64,000 nucleotides of DNA from Eubacteriaceae bacterium (GCA_902362805.1 CABIXY010000002.1:186001-250000), one strand, 5' to 3'; positions 7,066-17,463 are shown, counted from the first letter of the stretch. Notes: generated from the sequence alone by a model not told the origin. A program made the numbers and translations.

Positions 7066-9812
7066 ACAAGAATATAAAATTATTCAATTCGAGATATCAG
7101 CAGATTGTGGGAATCATCTTTGTCCTTATGGCCGTTTTGGCCATAAGGCTTTTTGTCGTAACTGTCCTGCAGCACGACAGGTGGTCTGCGGAGGCATCAG
7201 ACCAGAATACGAAGACCATTCAAACTTCTGCTCCGAGGGGAAACATATATGACCGGAACGGGAACGCGCTTGCCTTAAATAAGCAGGTTTTTACTGTGAA
7301 TTTCAATGCCAGTGCGCTTTCGACGGAAGAAATCAATTCTTCGTCTCTGAAACTGATCAACATATTGATTAAAAATGGGGACAAGTACACTGACAATTTT
7401 CCAATTAAAATCACCGATTCCGGCACTTATTATTATACGTATAAGCAGGAAATTAAAAAATGGCTGAAGAAGCAGGGGTTCGAGGAAGACCTGACGGCAA
7501 AAGAGGCGTTTACCCAGCTCTGCCTCAAATACAACGTGGACTACAGCGATGCCAATCCTGAGCAGCGTTACGACGCCATGGAGACCTTGCAGACCAAATA
7601 TAATCTGGATCCGCCCATCTCCGTCAAAAGTATGACATACACTTATGATAATGAATTGGAGGCCTTTCTCACGAAGTTTGGCTTTGAAAAGGAGGAAATC
7701 AAAAAAGGTGTGTCCGCTAAGGCGTGTTTCAAAACACTGAGAAAGGACTATGAAATCGACAAGTCCCTCAGCGACAGGGAGGCGCGGAAGATTTTCATTG
7801 TCAGAAATGAAATTGCCACCAATGGATTTACCAGATACATTCCAATCAAGGTGGCGTCAGATATCAGCAAGAAGACCATCGCCTATATTGAAGAATCAGG
7901 CATTCCAGGCTTGGAAATCTCTTCGGAAACGAAGAGGTATTACCCCAATAAAAATACAGCGTCACACATCATCGGCTACATGGGTGCTATTTCTGAGAGT
8001 GAATCAAAGGACTATGTCGATAAAGGCTACAGCGCCAGCGATTTGATTGGTAAGGACGGCATCGAAGCTGCTTTAGAAGAGAAACTCCACGGTACGCCTG
8101 GCATGCGCAAGATCAAGGTCAACAGCAGCGGTGAATACGTAGAGACATTGGAAGAGACGGAAGCAGAAAAAGGCTCCGACGTCTACCTGACCATTGACTT
8201 GGATCTGCAGAAGACGGCGGAACAATCACTGAAGAATGCTATTGCCAGGGCGTCTAACAGCCAGAGCGGCGCAGTGGTGGCGCTGGATGTAGAGACCGGC
8301 GACGTCCTTGCCATGGCAAGCTATCCGGACTATAATCCGAATATCTTCGCTAATGGCATTTCCAACAAGGCTTGGGAGTCGGTACAGCCGGAAAACCAAA
8401 GAGATTATCTGGCGCCGCGCCCTCTTATGAACAATGCGACAGGTACTTCCATTGCCCCGGGATCCACGTTCAAACCGATTACAGCAGTGGCCGCCCTGGA
8501 ATGCGGTCTGGACCCCAACCGTTATATCACGGACAGAGGCTTTATCAAATACGGAGATCGTGAATACGCCTGTTCAGCATGGAATGACTACGGCGGCACC
8601 CACGGTGCAGAAACCCTGGAACTGGGCATCGGTAACTCCTGTAACTATTATTTTTTCTGCATTGCCACAGGCAAGGACTGGGGCACCGGAGCTTCTCTGG
8701 GTTATCAGACGGATATTTCAGCAGAGAAGATTCTGGACACAGCCAGGCAGTTCGGGCTGGCAGACGAAACCGGTATAGAAATCGGCGAAGCGACCAGACC
8801 TTTGGCCTCTGCGAAGACCAAATTGGAAGGCTATGAAGACAGCGTAGAGAACTATCTCTATATCAATGCACATAAGATTTTTCCGACTGCGGTCGTAGAT
8901 GACTACGAAAAGCTGAAGAAAAACATGGAGACCATTTCCAGTTGGACAGGGGAAAATCCAGAATATGAAGAAGTAATCGAACGGCTGAAGAAACAGACTG
9001 ACGTAAAGAAGGATCAGATTGAGAGTGTTGCTGCCAGAATTAAGTTTGACTACTTCATTCAGGCGGAATGGACTACCGGCGACCAGTTCAACCTGTCCAT
9101 CGGACAGGGTGAAAACGCTTATACGCCGTTGCAGATGGCACGTTATGTTGCAACCTTGGGCAACAACGGGGTCAGAAACCAGGTCAGCGTCGTAGCTGGC
9201 GTTGAAGGTGAGGGCTCCACGAAGAAGGATAAGGGGAAGACTTTGAATCTTAAGGATGGTACCTTGAACGAGGTCATCAAGGGTATGAAATGGGTATGCT
9301 CCAGCGGTACTTTGTCTGGCGTATTCGGCAACTTCCCTATAGAGGTAGCCGGCAAGACGGGTACGGCGGAATATCAGGCAATCAAACAGCCTGCCAGTGA
9401 AGTGAAATACGTCAAAGACCGTCTCGGCACGCTGAATGCCGCGGCAGGAACTTCGGTCACCTGGGCAAAGGTGAAAAAGACCATGGAAAAGATGATGGAG
9501 GACGAGCCGGAGAGATATGAGACGGAGGACGAGACCATAGACGACGCAGTCATCAAAGCCAGCAACTACAGAATTACCCAGGGCATGATCGATAATGGAA
9601 AAGGCGGCTATGACTACAACGCCTGGACCATCGCTATGGCACCGGCGGACAATCCGAAAATTGCAGTAGCCGTACTGCTGATTCAGGGAGGATATTCGTC
9701 CAATGCGGCTCCTGTGGCAAAAGACATTATCGCTGATTATTTGAACGTCTATGACGATAAAAAAGTAAAGACAACGAAGACAGACATCGATGGAACGAAC
9801 AAAGTACAATAA
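7062..9812 (+). CDS. mrdA: Penicillin-binding protein 2 (elongation transpeptidase)
   Basis: A 916-residue class B PBP that cross-links lateral-wall peptidoglycan. One N-terminal transmembrane helix (about 15-36). The pedestal motif RGNIYDRNG is at 59-67. The transpeptidase motifs are S468-T-F-K471, S526-C-N528 and K765-T-G767. It is longer than typical PBP2 (about 600-700 residues). Extra sequence lies in the pedestal (about 110-250), between SxN and KTG (a lysine/glutamate-rich stretch around 590-670) and after KTG (about 780-850). Overlaps mreD by 4 nt. Confidence 0.95.
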   Translation: MNKNIKLFNSRYQQIVGIIFVLMAVLAIRLFVVTVLQHDRWSAEASDQNTKTIQTSAPRGNIYDRNGNALALNKQVFTVNFNASALSTEEINSSSLKLINILIKNGDKYTDNFPIKITDSGTYYYTYKQEIKKWLKKQGFEEDLTAKEAFTQLCLKYNVDYSDANPEQRYDAMETLQTKYNLDPPISVKSMTYTYDNELEAFLTKFGFEKEEIKKGVSAKACFKTLRKDYEIDKSLSDREARKIFIVRNEIATNGFTRYIPIKVASDISKKTIAYIEESGIPGLEISSETKRYYPNKNTASHIIGYMGAISESESKDYVDKGYSASDLIGKDGIEAALEEKLHGTPGMRKIKVNSSGEYVETLEETEAEKGSDVYLTIDLDLQKTAEQSLKNAIARASNSQSGAVVALDVETGDVLAMASYPDYNPNIFANGISNKAWESVQPENQRDYLAPRPLMNNATGTSIAPGSTFKPITAVAALECGLDPNRYITDRGFIKYGDREYACSAWNDYGGTHGAETLELGIGNSCNYYFFCIATGKDWGTGASLGYQTDISAEKILDTARQFGLADETGIEIGEATRPLASAKTKLEGYEDSVENYLYINAHKIFPTAVVDDYEKLKKNMETISSWTGENPEYEEVIERLKKQTDVKKDQIESVAARIKFDYFIQAEWTTGDQFNLSIGQGENAYTPLQMARYVATLGNNGVRNQVSVVAGVEGEGSTKKDKGKTLNLKDGTLNEVIKGMKWVCSSGTLSGVFGNFPIEVAGKTGTAEYQAIKQPASEVKYVKDRLGTLNAAAGTSVTWAKVKKTMEKMMEDEPERYETEDETIDDAVIKASNYRITQGMIDNGKGGYDYNAWTIAMAPADNPKIAVAVLLIQGGYSSNAAPVAKDIIADYLNVYDDKKVKTTKTDIDGTNKVQ

Positions 9813-9846
9813 AAAAGACGATAGCTATAATTGATTGGAGGAAGAA

Positions 9847-10569
9847 ATGGGCAAAGTATTTTTAATTGCGTCTGGGAAAGGCGGGACAGGAAAGACTATG
9901 TTTGCAGCAAACTTTGGTGCGACTCTTGCAAAAAGAGGAAACAGCGTGGTAATACTGGATCTGGACCTGGGCCTGCGAAATCTTGACTTATATTTTGGAC
10001 TCGAAAACAATGTAGTGTACGACGTGTACGATGTCTTAACAGGTGTCTGCCGCATCAAACAGGCTTTGATCAAAGACAAGCGTTTTGATGAATTGTATGT
10101 CATGGCGGCATCACCGTCCCGGGATGATGGGACTTTGACGCCACTGCACATGCAGGTTCTCTGTGAAAAACTGAAAAACACTTATGATTATGTGATTATC
10201 GATGCCCCGTCGGGCATCGACGACGGTTTGGTGCTTTCTGCGGCTGGAACAGATGAGGCGATTATTGTGACCATGCCTGAATATTCAGCGCTTCGCGATG
10301 CGGATACCCTGGACCGTGAACTGCTGAAGCTGGGTATCAAAAACCGTTATGTCGTTCTCAACAAGGTGATTGCGGAGATGATGTCTTCTGGTTATGCGCC
10401 GCGGCTGAGAGAGATTACTACGATTTTGCGTCCGCCGCTTGCAGGAGCCATTCAATTTGACGAGAACATTCAGATTTCAACAAACCTAGGCGTGCCTATC
10501 GTATTAAAGGACGGAACCTATATACAAGAGAACTTCGATAAGATCACTGATCGGATTTTAAATGCATAA
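9847..10569 (+). CDS. minD: MinD/ParA-family P-loop ATPase
   Basis: A 240-residue deviant Walker-A ATPase: SGKGGTGKT (9-17) with the signature lysine, DLDLGLRN switch and IIDAPSG Walker B. The ATG at 9847 is used because GGAGGAAG sits just upstream; a TTG at 9835 lies on that SD. MinD normally recruits MinC to block polar division. Here neither minC nor minE is adjacent, and the C-terminus (KITDRILNA) lacks a clear amphipathic membrane-targeting helix, so a MinD-like role is inferred from position after the mre genes. Follows PBP2 by 34 nt, so probably co-transcribed. Confidence 0.8.
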   Translation: MGKVFLIASGKGGTGKTMFAANFGATLAKRGNSVVILDLDLGLRNLDLYFGLENNVVYDVYDVLTGVCRIKQALIKDKRFDELYVMAASPSRDDGTLTPLHMQVLCEKLKNTYDYVIIDAPSGIDDGLVLSAAGTDEAIIVTMPEYSALRDADTLDRELLKLGIKNRYVVLNKVIAEMMSSGYAPRLREITTILRPPLAGAIQFDENIQISTNLGVPIVLKDGTYIQENFDKITDRILNA

Positions 10570-10575
10570 TGGAAT

Positions 10576-10604
10576 AAAAAAAGCTGCCATGACGGCAGCT
10601 TTTT
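10576..10604. terminator. Bidirectional terminator between minD-like gene and rodA
   Basis: Stem AGCTGCC (10582-10588) / GGCAGCT (10594-10600) with a 5-nt loop, flanked by A5-A6 on the left and T-rich sequence on the right, so it can stop transcription from both convergent genes. Confidence 0.9.
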
Positions 10605-10616
10605 GATTGCATATGA

Positions 10617-11720
10617 TTAGAAGTTGATGCCTTTGCTTCGCATTCCTACATCCAGTACAAGCCCCAGGGCCAGCATATTGGAGATGATGGAAGAACCACC
10701 GTAGCTGAGGAAAGGAAGGGTGATACCCGTTACCGGCATCAGTCCGATGGTCATGGCGATATTTTCAAAGATCTGAAAGGCGAACATGCCGATGATTCCG
10801 GCTACCACCAGAGCGCCGTAGAAATCCAAAGAATTTCTGACGATATTGGCCATGCGGACCAGTAGGATTGTAAACAAGCCGATGACAGCTAGTCCGCCGA
10901 TCATGCCCAATTCTTCTCCGATGACAGAAAAAATGAAGTCCGATGTTTGGACAGGAATAAAATCCAATTCTTTTTGCGTACCGTTAAACAAACCTTTGCC
11001 GAAGACGCCGCCGGAACCGATGGCGATTTTCGATTGCCAGACCTGGTAGTTGCCCGATAATGCCAGATTGTCAGGGTGGAGAAAGGCTTCAATACGCTCC
11101 CGCTGGTATTCCGCCATAAAGACGTAGGCCACCGGCACGGCAGCGACGACCAGGGCGAAGAACTTAGCGAATACCTTCAGATTGATACCGGCAAAGAAGA
11201 TCATCACGACCCAGATTGCGGCGAATACCAGAGCGCTTCCCAGGTCCTCCTTGAGAACGATGACGATAATCGGGGCGGCAACGATACCGGCTTTGATCAG
11301 TCCTTTGAAGTTATATAGATCGTCCTTATGTTCGTTGAGATAACCAGCCATGATCAGGATGAATAGGATCTTGACAATCTCGGATGGCTGCACGGTGATG
11401 AATCCCAGATTGATCCAGGATCTGGCGCCAAAAAGTTCGACTCCCAGACCAGGTATATAGACCATCAACAGCAGCACAAGGGATAAGATGTACAAATATT
11501 TCTCTAACCCGGAAAACATGCTGTAGTTAAACGATAGTATGACGAAGATGGCGATTGTTCCCAGTATGTATGCTGCAATTTGAACAATGACATCACGACT
11601 GAAGAAGCCTGTACTGATTTGCGTGCTTCCGATCATCAAGATACTGATCACCGACAGCAGACCGATGACGACGATAATGGCTTTATCAACGTTTTTAATT
11701 AAATTTGAAAAATTGTTCAT
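10617..11720 (-). CDS. rodA: Rod-shape peptidoglycan glycosyltransferase RodA
   Basis: A 367-residue SEDS-family polymerase that pairs with PBP2 to build lateral-wall peptidoglycan. About ten transmembrane helices. Visible signatures are the GARSWINLG and VQPSEIVKI loop, KEDLGSALV, a GKGLFNGTQ loop and the C-terminal GITLPFLSYGGSS. Length and motifs fit RodA rather than FtsW, as does its position beside mreBCD/PBP2. It is transcribed towards the minD-like gene rather than as part of that operon, and diverges from rny. Confidence 0.95.
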   Translation of the reverse strand: MNNFSNLIKNVDKAIIVVIGLLSVISILMIGSTQISTGFFSRDVIVQIAAYILGTIAIFVILSFNYSMFSGLEKYLYILSLVLLLMVYIPGLGVELFGARSWINLGFITVQPSEIVKILFILIMAGYLNEHKDDLYNFKGLIKAGIVAAPIIVIVLKEDLGSALVFAAIWVVMIFFAGINLKVFAKFFALVVAAVPVAYVFMAEYQRERIEAFLHPDNLALSGNYQVWQSKIAIGSGGVFGKGLFNGTQKELDFIPVQTSDFIFSVIGEELGMIGGLAVIGLFTILLVRMANIVRNSLDFYGALVVAGIIGMFAFQIFENIAMTIGLMPVTGITLPFLSYGGSSIISNMLALGLVLDVGMRSKGINF

Positions 11721-11738
11721 AGTTTTCCCCTCTTGTTC

Positions 11739-11768
11739 TTGACATTATGTCTATTGCAACATTATAAT
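11739..11768 (+). promoter_or_regulatory. SigA-type promoter for rny
   Basis: A perfect TTGACA (11739-11744), an 18-nt spacer, then a perfect TATAAT (11763-11768), about 100 nt upstream of the rny start in the rodA-rny divergent region. Confidence 0.85.
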
Positions 11769-11868
11769 ATATATTGTGCGAATATATCAAGATTTAATTA
11801 TGTAATGCGAAATTTTTTTGAAAAATACCTTGAAAATAGAAAAACTGAATAGAAAAGGAGGTGCTTTA

Positions 11869-13410
11869 ATGTCTCCAATAATATGGATTATAATTATTGT
11901 AGTTGTAGCAGCCATATGCTTATTGATCGGATATATATTAAGAAAAAACATTGGCGAGAAGGCTATTGGGAGCGCGGAACAAAAAGCTAAGAATCTGATA
12001 CTAGACGCTGAGAATAGATCCGAGACTATCAAGAAAGAGATTACATTAGAAGCAAAAGAAGAAGCTCACCGTATGAGAACCGACGTTGAGCGAGAAGTAA
12101 GAGAAAGGAGAGCTGAGATTCAGCGCTCTGAAAGACGGTTAATTCAGAAAGAAGAATCAGTTGACAGAAAACTGGAAAACATTGAAAAAAGAGAAGAGAG
12201 CATTACAAGACACGAAAACGAAATTTTAGAGAAAAAAAGAGAATTGGAAGGCTTTGTCGCAAGACAGATCGAGGAGTTAGAAAAAATTTCCGGTTTAACT
12301 GCTGACGAAGCAAAAGCGCTTTTACTTGATGAAATTGAAAAGGATGTCAGACATGACGCATCCTTGATGATTAAAGACATTGAGTCAAAAGCAAAAGAAG
12401 ACGCGGACAAGAAAGCAAAAGAAATCATCACTGGAGCCATTCAGAGGTGTGCGGCAGATCACGTTGCAGAGAGCACTGTTTCTGTGGTTGCCCTCCCTAA
12501 TGATGAGATGAAAGGCAGAATCATCGGCCGCGAGGGAAGAAATATCAGAGCAATCGAAACCTTGACAGGCGTAGATTTGATTATCGACGACACGCCGGAG
12601 GCAGTGATTGTATCTGGCTTTGATCCGGTGAGAAGAGAAATTGCACGCATTGCTTTAGAAAAATTGATTGTCGATGGAAGAATCCATCCGGCAAGAATTG
12701 AAGAGATGGTAGAGAAGGCAGAAAAAGAAGTCAACGCGATCATCAAAGAAGAAGGTGAACAAGCTACTTTCGAAGTCGGCATCCACAATCTTCACCCAGA
12801 GCTTGTGAAGCTATTGGGAAGACTCAAATACAGAACCTCTTACGGACAGAACGTATTGAAGCATTCTGTCGAGGTGGCACATTTGGCTGGTCTGATGGCT
12901 GGCGAACTGGGGCTGGATGTCAAATTGGCTAAGAGAGCCGGACTTCTGCACGATATCGGTAAAGCTCTCGATCACGAATACGAAGGAACTCATGTGGATA
13001 TCGGTATCCAGGTATTGAAAAAATACAAAGAGTCAGAAGCTGTCATTAACGGCATGGCCGCACACCATGGCGACTATGAACCGAAGAGCATGGAAGCTGT
13101 GCTCATCGCGGCGGCGGATGCACTCTCAGCAGCGAGACCTGGAGCTAGAAGAGAAACGCTGGACGCATATATCAAGAGACTGGAGAAGTTAGAAGAGATC
13201 GCTAATACTACCAAAGGTGTAGACAAGTCCTTCGCAATCCAGGCAGGCAGAGAAATCAGAATCATTGCAAAACCAGAAGAAATGAACGATGAAGGCATCG
13301 TTTTACTGGCTAGAGATATTTCAAAGAAAATTGAATCCGAACTGGAATATCCGGGACAGATCAAGGTCAATGTAGTGAGAGAAACCAGGGCAATCGATTA
13401 CGCGAAGTAA
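11869..13410 (+). CDS. rny: Ribonuclease Y
   Basis: A 513-residue membrane-anchored endoribonuclease that initiates mRNA decay. One N-terminal transmembrane helix (2-20) is followed by a long charged coiled coil (about 30-190), a KH domain with the GREG loop (near 219-222) and an HD phosphohydrolase domain (H near 331, LLHDIGKA near 360, HH near 397). The ATG at 11869 follows AAAAGGAGG; the longer in-frame ATG at 11818 would precede this SD and is rejected. Confidence 0.96.
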   Translation: MSPIIWIIIIVVVAAICLLIGYILRKNIGEKAIGSAEQKAKNLILDAENRSETIKKEITLEAKEEAHRMRTDVEREVRERRAEIQRSERRLIQKEESVDRKLENIEKREESITRHENEILEKKRELEGFVARQIEELEKISGLTADEAKALLLDEIEKDVRHDASLMIKDIESKAKEDADKKAKEIITGAIQRCAADHVAESTVSVVALPNDEMKGRIIGREGRNIRAIETLTGVDLIIDDTPEAVIVSGFDPVRREIARIALEKLIVDGRIHPARIEEMVEKAEKEVNAIIKEEGEQATFEVGIHNLHPELVKLLGRLKYRTSYGQNVLKHSVEVAHLAGLMAGELGLDVKLAKRAGLLHDIGKALDHEYEGTHVDIGIQVLKKYKESEAVINGMAAHHGDYEPKSMEAVLIAAADALSAARPGARRETLDAYIKRLEKLEEIANTTKGVDKSFAIQAGREIRIIAKPEEMNDEGIVLLARDISKKIESELEYPGQIKVNVVRETRAIDYAK

Positions 13411-13427
13411 TGAGATCTATGAAATCT

Positions 13428-13452
13428 AACTCCCCATGTTACATGGGGAGTT
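13428..13452 (+). terminator. Hairpin after rny
   Basis: AACTCCCC / GGGGAGTT stem around a short ATGTTACAT apex, followed by TATTTATTC rather than a long T run. It lies in the 64-nt gap before the MATE gene, so it may act as a weak terminator or a leader hairpin. Confidence 0.5.
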
Positions 13453-13474
13453 ATTTATTCAATTTGAGGAGTAT

Positions 13475-14830
13475 ATGGAAAATAGGATTGAAGAAACTAC
13501 ATCGTATTATAAAAGACTGTTACTGCTGGCGACGCCCATCATCGTACAGCACCTCATTACAGTAGGTCTGAATCTGGTGGACAACATCATGGTCGGCCGT
13601 CTCGGCGCGCTGCCTCTGGCTGCAGTAGGTTCTGCCAACCAGGTCTATTCGATCTATGAAATGGTGCTCTTTGGTTTGTTTAGCGGAGCGGCAGTACCTT
13701 TGGCGCAATATTATGGGGCGCGGGACTATAAGAATATAAAACGCATCGTCGGTATGGATATCACCATGGGACTTTCCCTGGCGATTCTGACTCTCGTCAT
13801 GGCTCAGCTCTTTGCACCGCAGATTATCAGTCTCTTTGCCGAGGAACAGGAAGTTGTCCGTCTGGGAACCCAGTATATCAGAATTGCCTCTTTTACGTAT
13901 CTTACCGTTGCGGTAAGTTTTGTCATCTCCTATAATTCCAGGTCGGTCCAGATTGTAAAAGTACCGACAATCATAAATGTTTGCAGCATCTTGACAAACA
14001 CGTTGCTGAACTATATCCTTATCTATGGGAATTTTGGCATGCCGGCTCTGGGCGTGAGAGGAGCAGCGATTGCGACACTGATTGCCAGGATCATTGAACT
14101 GGCGGCGCTGGTTATCTATCTCTGTGTCGATAAAGAGCATCCTTTCCACGGTAAGCTCTCGGAATTTAAAGGCTTCAGCCGTGATCTTTTCCGCCGCGTG
14201 ATGAGGACAGCTATGCCTGTCGTCATCAGTGAAGGCGGATGGTCCTTAGGTGTCACCTTGACCTTTGCTGCTTACGGGAAAATCAGTGCGGAAGCTCTGG
14301 CAGTCATGCAGGTCAGCAACGTCCTCTGCGTCTTCTGTCAATGCGCATCCTTTGGTTTAGGAAATGCGTCAGCTGCTTTGACTGGGGAGATGCTGGGGCA
14401 GAAACAGACAGCGCTGGCCTATGAGAATACAAAGAAATACATGAAAGTGCAGTGGATTCTGACGGGTATCATGACGGTGATGATTTTGGCGCTGCGCGGA
14501 CCGATTGCGTTGATTTATCATTTCGATGAAGAAACTACGACGATGCTGATGCTGGCCCTGGGGGTCTTTGCTTTTACCATGATACCGCGAATGATCGCTT
14601 ACGCTGTGCAGTGCGGTATACTGAGAGCGGGAGGAGATACGTTGTTCTGTATGGTAGTAGAACTTTCCTGCAACCTGGGAATCGAAGTGATTCTAGCTTA
14701 TGTCAGTGTGCTGGTATTCCATCTGCCGCTGCATCTATGCATCGCAGTTGCCGCAGCCGGAAATTTGATCAAAGCAATCATAGAATATAGACGATATCTA
14801 AGTAAAAAATGGATTAATGTAATAATATAG
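13475..14830 (+). CDS. MATE family multidrug/cation antiporter
   Basis: A 451-residue, 12-helix transporter of the MATE/DinF superfamily, with both halves of the fold and the N-terminal signature (ATPIIVQHLITVGLNLVDN). MATE proteins export drugs or metabolites using Na+ or H+ gradients. The substrate cannot be read from sequence. Start at 13475 chosen because GAGGAG precedes it; the ATG-like start at 13436 falls in the hairpin. A close paralogue is at 43755-45122. It ends 6 nt before the cysteine desulfurase, so the two are probably co-transcribed. Confidence 0.92.
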   Translation: MENRIEETTSYYKRLLLLATPIIVQHLITVGLNLVDNIMVGRLGALPLAAVGSANQVYSIYEMVLFGLFSGAAVPLAQYYGARDYKNIKRIVGMDITMGLSLAILTLVMAQLFAPQIISLFAEEQEVVRLGTQYIRIASFTYLTVAVSFVISYNSRSVQIVKVPTIINVCSILTNTLLNYILIYGNFGMPALGVRGAAIATLIARIIELAALVIYLCVDKEHPFHGKLSEFKGFSRDLFRRVMRTAMPVVISEGGWSLGVTLTFAAYGKISAEALAVMQVSNVLCVFCQCASFGLGNASAALTGEMLGQKQTALAYENTKKYMKVQWILTGIMTVMILALRGPIALIYHFDEETTTMLMLALGVFAFTMIPRMIAYAVQCGILRAGGDTLFCMVVELSCNLGIEVILAYVSVLVFHLPLHLCIAVAAAGNLIKAIIEYRRYLSKKWINVII

Positions 14831-14836
14831 GTGAAA

Positions 14837-15976
14837 ATGATGTTTGTATATTTGGATAATAGCGCGACAACGAGACAATATGATGAGGTCACGAGACAGA
14901 TGAAAGAAGCGATGGATGATTTCTATGGCAATCCATCGGCCCTTCACTCCCTGGGATTGGCATCAGAGAAAAGAATCAGGACGGCAAGGCAAAACCTTGC
15001 CGGCGCTTTTGGTGCCAGAGAAGATGAAATCATCTTTACTTCCGGCGGCACGGAAAGCGACAATATGGCACTGTATGGAATCGCCCATGCGAGAAAGCGG
15101 GAGGGCAATAAGATTATCACATCAAAAGTGGAACATCCGGCCATCCTAGAGGCATGCAAAGTATTAGAAAAAGAGGGCTTTGATGTTGTCTATATCGGAG
15201 TCGACGATAAATGCCGCCTTGATACAGCGCAGCTGCGTGCGGCCATAGATGAGAAGACGACGCTGATTTCTATTATGGCGGTCAACAACGAGACGGGAAC
15301 CATCATGCCGACAGATGAAATCGGCCGCTTGAAGGGGCGGTCAATCTTTCACACCGATGCTGTTCAAGGCTTTGGCAAGGTGGACCTGAAAAATTCAGGA
15401 GCAGACTTGATTTCGGTCAGCGCTCACAAAATTCACGGACCGAAGGGCGTAGGCGCACTCTATGTTAAAAAAGGCGTCAACCTGCCAGCTTTCATCGTCG
15501 GCGGCGGCCAGGAGCGTCATATGCGGTCAGGGACAGAAAATGTTCCGGGCATCATCGGCTTTGGTGCAGCTTGTCAGATCGCTATGAGTGATTTTGACGG
15601 CCGCATGGAGAAGATGGCGACGGTCAGAAACTATTTACGAGATGGGGTCTGCGACCAGATCAAAGATGTCAAAGTCAACAGTCCCGAGGACGGCGCAGCT
15701 TCAGTTTTGAACATTTCATTTCTGGGAACCAGGGGTGAAGTTTTGCTCCACACTCTGGAGCAGGATCAGATTTTTGTTTCAACAGGTTCCGCCTGTTCTT
15801 CCAATAAAAAGGGCGGCAGTCATGTTCTTGCCGCCATGGGACTTACGGACAAGGAAATCGAAGGCGCCATCCGGTTCAGTTTTAGCGAGTTCAACACGAT
15901 AGAAGAGATGGATTACGTCATAGAAAAAGTCAAAGGGGCAGTGGAGCGTTTCCGCAGACTGGGCTCATTTCGGTAA
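14837..15976 (+). CDS. Cysteine desulfurase (NifS/IscS-like)
   Basis: A class V PLP aminotransferase that takes sulfur from cysteine as an enzyme persulfide. Visible are YLDNSATT, TSGGTESDN, the PLP lysine in SAHKIHGPKG and the catalytic cysteine in STGSACSSNKKG. The next gene is thiI, a conserved pairing in Firmicutes in which the desulfurase supplies sulfur for tRNA 4-thiouridine instead of a rhodanese domain. Start could be the ATG at 14837 or 14840; AGGTGA just upstream slightly favours the latter. A GTG at 14831 lies within the SD. Confidence 0.93.
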   Translation: MMFVYLDNSATTRQYDEVTRQMKEAMDDFYGNPSALHSLGLASEKRIRTARQNLAGAFGAREDEIIFTSGGTESDNMALYGIAHARKREGNKIITSKVEHPAILEACKVLEKEGFDVVYIGVDDKCRLDTAQLRAAIDEKTTLISIMAVNNETGTIMPTDEIGRLKGRSIFHTDAVQGFGKVDLKNSGADLISVSAHKIHGPKGVGALYVKKGVNLPAFIVGGGQERHMRSGTENVPGIIGFGAACQIAMSDFDGRMEKMATVRNYLRDGVCDQIKDVKVNSPEDGAASVLNISFLGTRGEVLLHTLEQDQIFVSTGSACSSNKKGGSHVLAAMGLTDKEIEGAIRFSFSEFNTIEEMDYVIEKVKGAVERFRRLGSFR

Positions 15977-16027
15977 TGGTGTTGAATTTATACTGCAGAT
16001 ACTTTTTTACTATATGGAGAGATTTTT

Positions 16028-16056
16028 TTAATTTGAGTATAATAATTTGGTATAAT
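16028..16056 (+). promoter_or_regulatory. Possible promoter for thiI
   Basis: A perfect TATAAT at 16051-16056 with only a weak -35 (TTAATT) 17 nt upstream. The remaining ~215 nt to thiI form a long leader with an inverted repeat GGAAATTTT (16142-16150) / AAAATTTCC (16184-16192). No recognised riboswitch motif is visible in it. Confidence 0.35.
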
Positions 16057-16274
16057 ATGAAAAGAAATATCGATTTTGGGCGACTTGATACTGGCATTTG
16101 ACCAGCAATACCCCTTTATATAAAAAATATGGAGTTTTACTGGAAATTTTTATACTCATTTTTATAAAAAAGCCCTAGATAGTAAAATTTCCGTTACGAC
16201 AGGACCAAATTTGTCTATTATCGGCCGAACATCGACAGTTTGTGAAGAAAGTCAAAGTTTAAGGAGATTGTACA

Positions 16275-17459
16275 ATGAACGAACAAAATATTTTCATCGT
16301 CAGGTGCGGTGAAGTGGCGCTCAAAGGCATGAACAAGCCGTATTTTGAGCGCATGTTGGTAGAGAGAATCAAGAAAAATGTAAAACAATTTGACGGTGTA
16401 GATGTGCGCCGCCATGAGGGACTGATTTATGTCAGAGCGGACAAGTCCATAGACAGGGAGCAGCTCCTCAAAGAGATTGGCAAGGTCTTTGGCGTAGCGT
16501 CCATCAGCCCGGCGGTGGAAGCTCCAAGCAACCTGGACGCCATCGGCGAAGAAGCCGTCAAATATATGATGGATCTGATTGAAACGAAGGGAATCAAGAC
16601 CTTCAAAGTCGAGGCGAAGAGAGCAGACAAGAATTTTCCCGTTAAGTCGCCGGATATCGGACGTATTATCGGCGCCAAGGTTTTGATCGGCTGCAAGGTG
16701 CTCAAAGTAGACGTGCATAATCCCGATGTGCATCTCTTTGTAGACGTGAGACACGACAAATCTTACATCTACCAACAGAAAATCGCTGGATTTGGAGGGC
16801 TTCCGCTTGGTACCAACGGAAAAGGCATGGTACTTTTGTCTGGCGGAATAGATAGCCCTGTGGCAGCCTGGATGATGGCGAAACGGGGTATGCTCATCGA
16901 AGCTGTACACTTCCACTCCTACCCGTACACCAGCCAGAGGGCGCAGGAAAAGGTGGAGGACTTGGCGAGAATCGTCGCCTCTTATTGCGGTAATTTCAAA
17001 ATGCACGTCATCAATCTGCTGCCGATTCAGGAGCAGATTGTGCAGAACTGTCCGGAGGAGGAAACCACGATTTTGGTCAGACGTTTCATGATGCGGATCG
17101 CAGAGAAAATAGCCGAAAAGAATGGCGGCATGATGTTGATTACAGGCGAAAATCTGGGGCAGGTTGCCAGCCAGACGGCAGAAGCTCTGGTGGTGACTGA
17201 CGCCTGTGTCAAAATGCCTGTCATGCGGCCGCTGATCGCCATGGACAAGGTGGACATCATGGATAAGGCCGAGGAAATCGGCACCTTCGAGACTTCCATT
17301 CAGCCTTATGAGGACTGCTGCACGGTGTTCCTGCCAAAGCACCCGTCGACGAAACCAAAACTTGCACGAATCATCGAATCTGAAAGCAAATTGGATGTTG
17401 AAGCCCTGGTTGCCGCCGCAGTGGACAGCGAAGAGATCGTAAATATTCGACAAAATTAG
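16275..17459 (+). CDS. thiI: tRNA 4-thiouridine synthetase ThiI
   Basis: A 394-residue enzyme that adenylates and thiolates U8 of tRNA, and in some bacteria also supplies sulfur for thiamine. The order is an N-terminal ferredoxin-like domain, a THUMP domain (about 60-165) and a PP-loop ATPase with SGGIDSP (about 188-194) and a conserved YEDCC cysteine pair near 345. It lacks the C-terminal rhodanese domain of the E. coli protein, matching the adjacent desulfurase. SD AAGGAG at good distance. Confidence 0.95.
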   Translation: MNEQNIFIVRCGEVALKGMNKPYFERMLVERIKKNVKQFDGVDVRRHEGLIYVRADKSIDREQLLKEIGKVFGVASISPAVEAPSNLDAIGEEAVKYMMDLIETKGIKTFKVEAKRADKNFPVKSPDIGRIIGAKVLIGCKVLKVDVHNPDVHLFVDVRHDKSYIYQQKIAGFGGLPLGTNGKGMVLLSGGIDSPVAAWMMAKRGMLIEAVHFHSYPYTSQRAQEKVEDLARIVASYCGNFKMHVINLLPIQEQIVQNCPEEETTILVRRFMMRIAEKIAEKNGGMMLITGENLGQVASQTAEALVVTDACVKMPVMRPLIAMDKVDIMDKAEEIGTFETSIQPYEDCCTVFLPKHPSTKPKLARIIESESKLDVEALVAAAVDSEEIVNIRQN

Positions 17460-17463
17460 TACA

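Noticed and set aside
8718-9809. 363-codon open frame on the minus strand
   Set aside because: Antisense to the 3' third of PBP2, with no SD and no recognisable motif.
15977-16274. Possible TPP or other riboswitch before thiI
   Set aside because: No CTGAGA/ACCTGA-type core; only an AT-rich inverted repeat.
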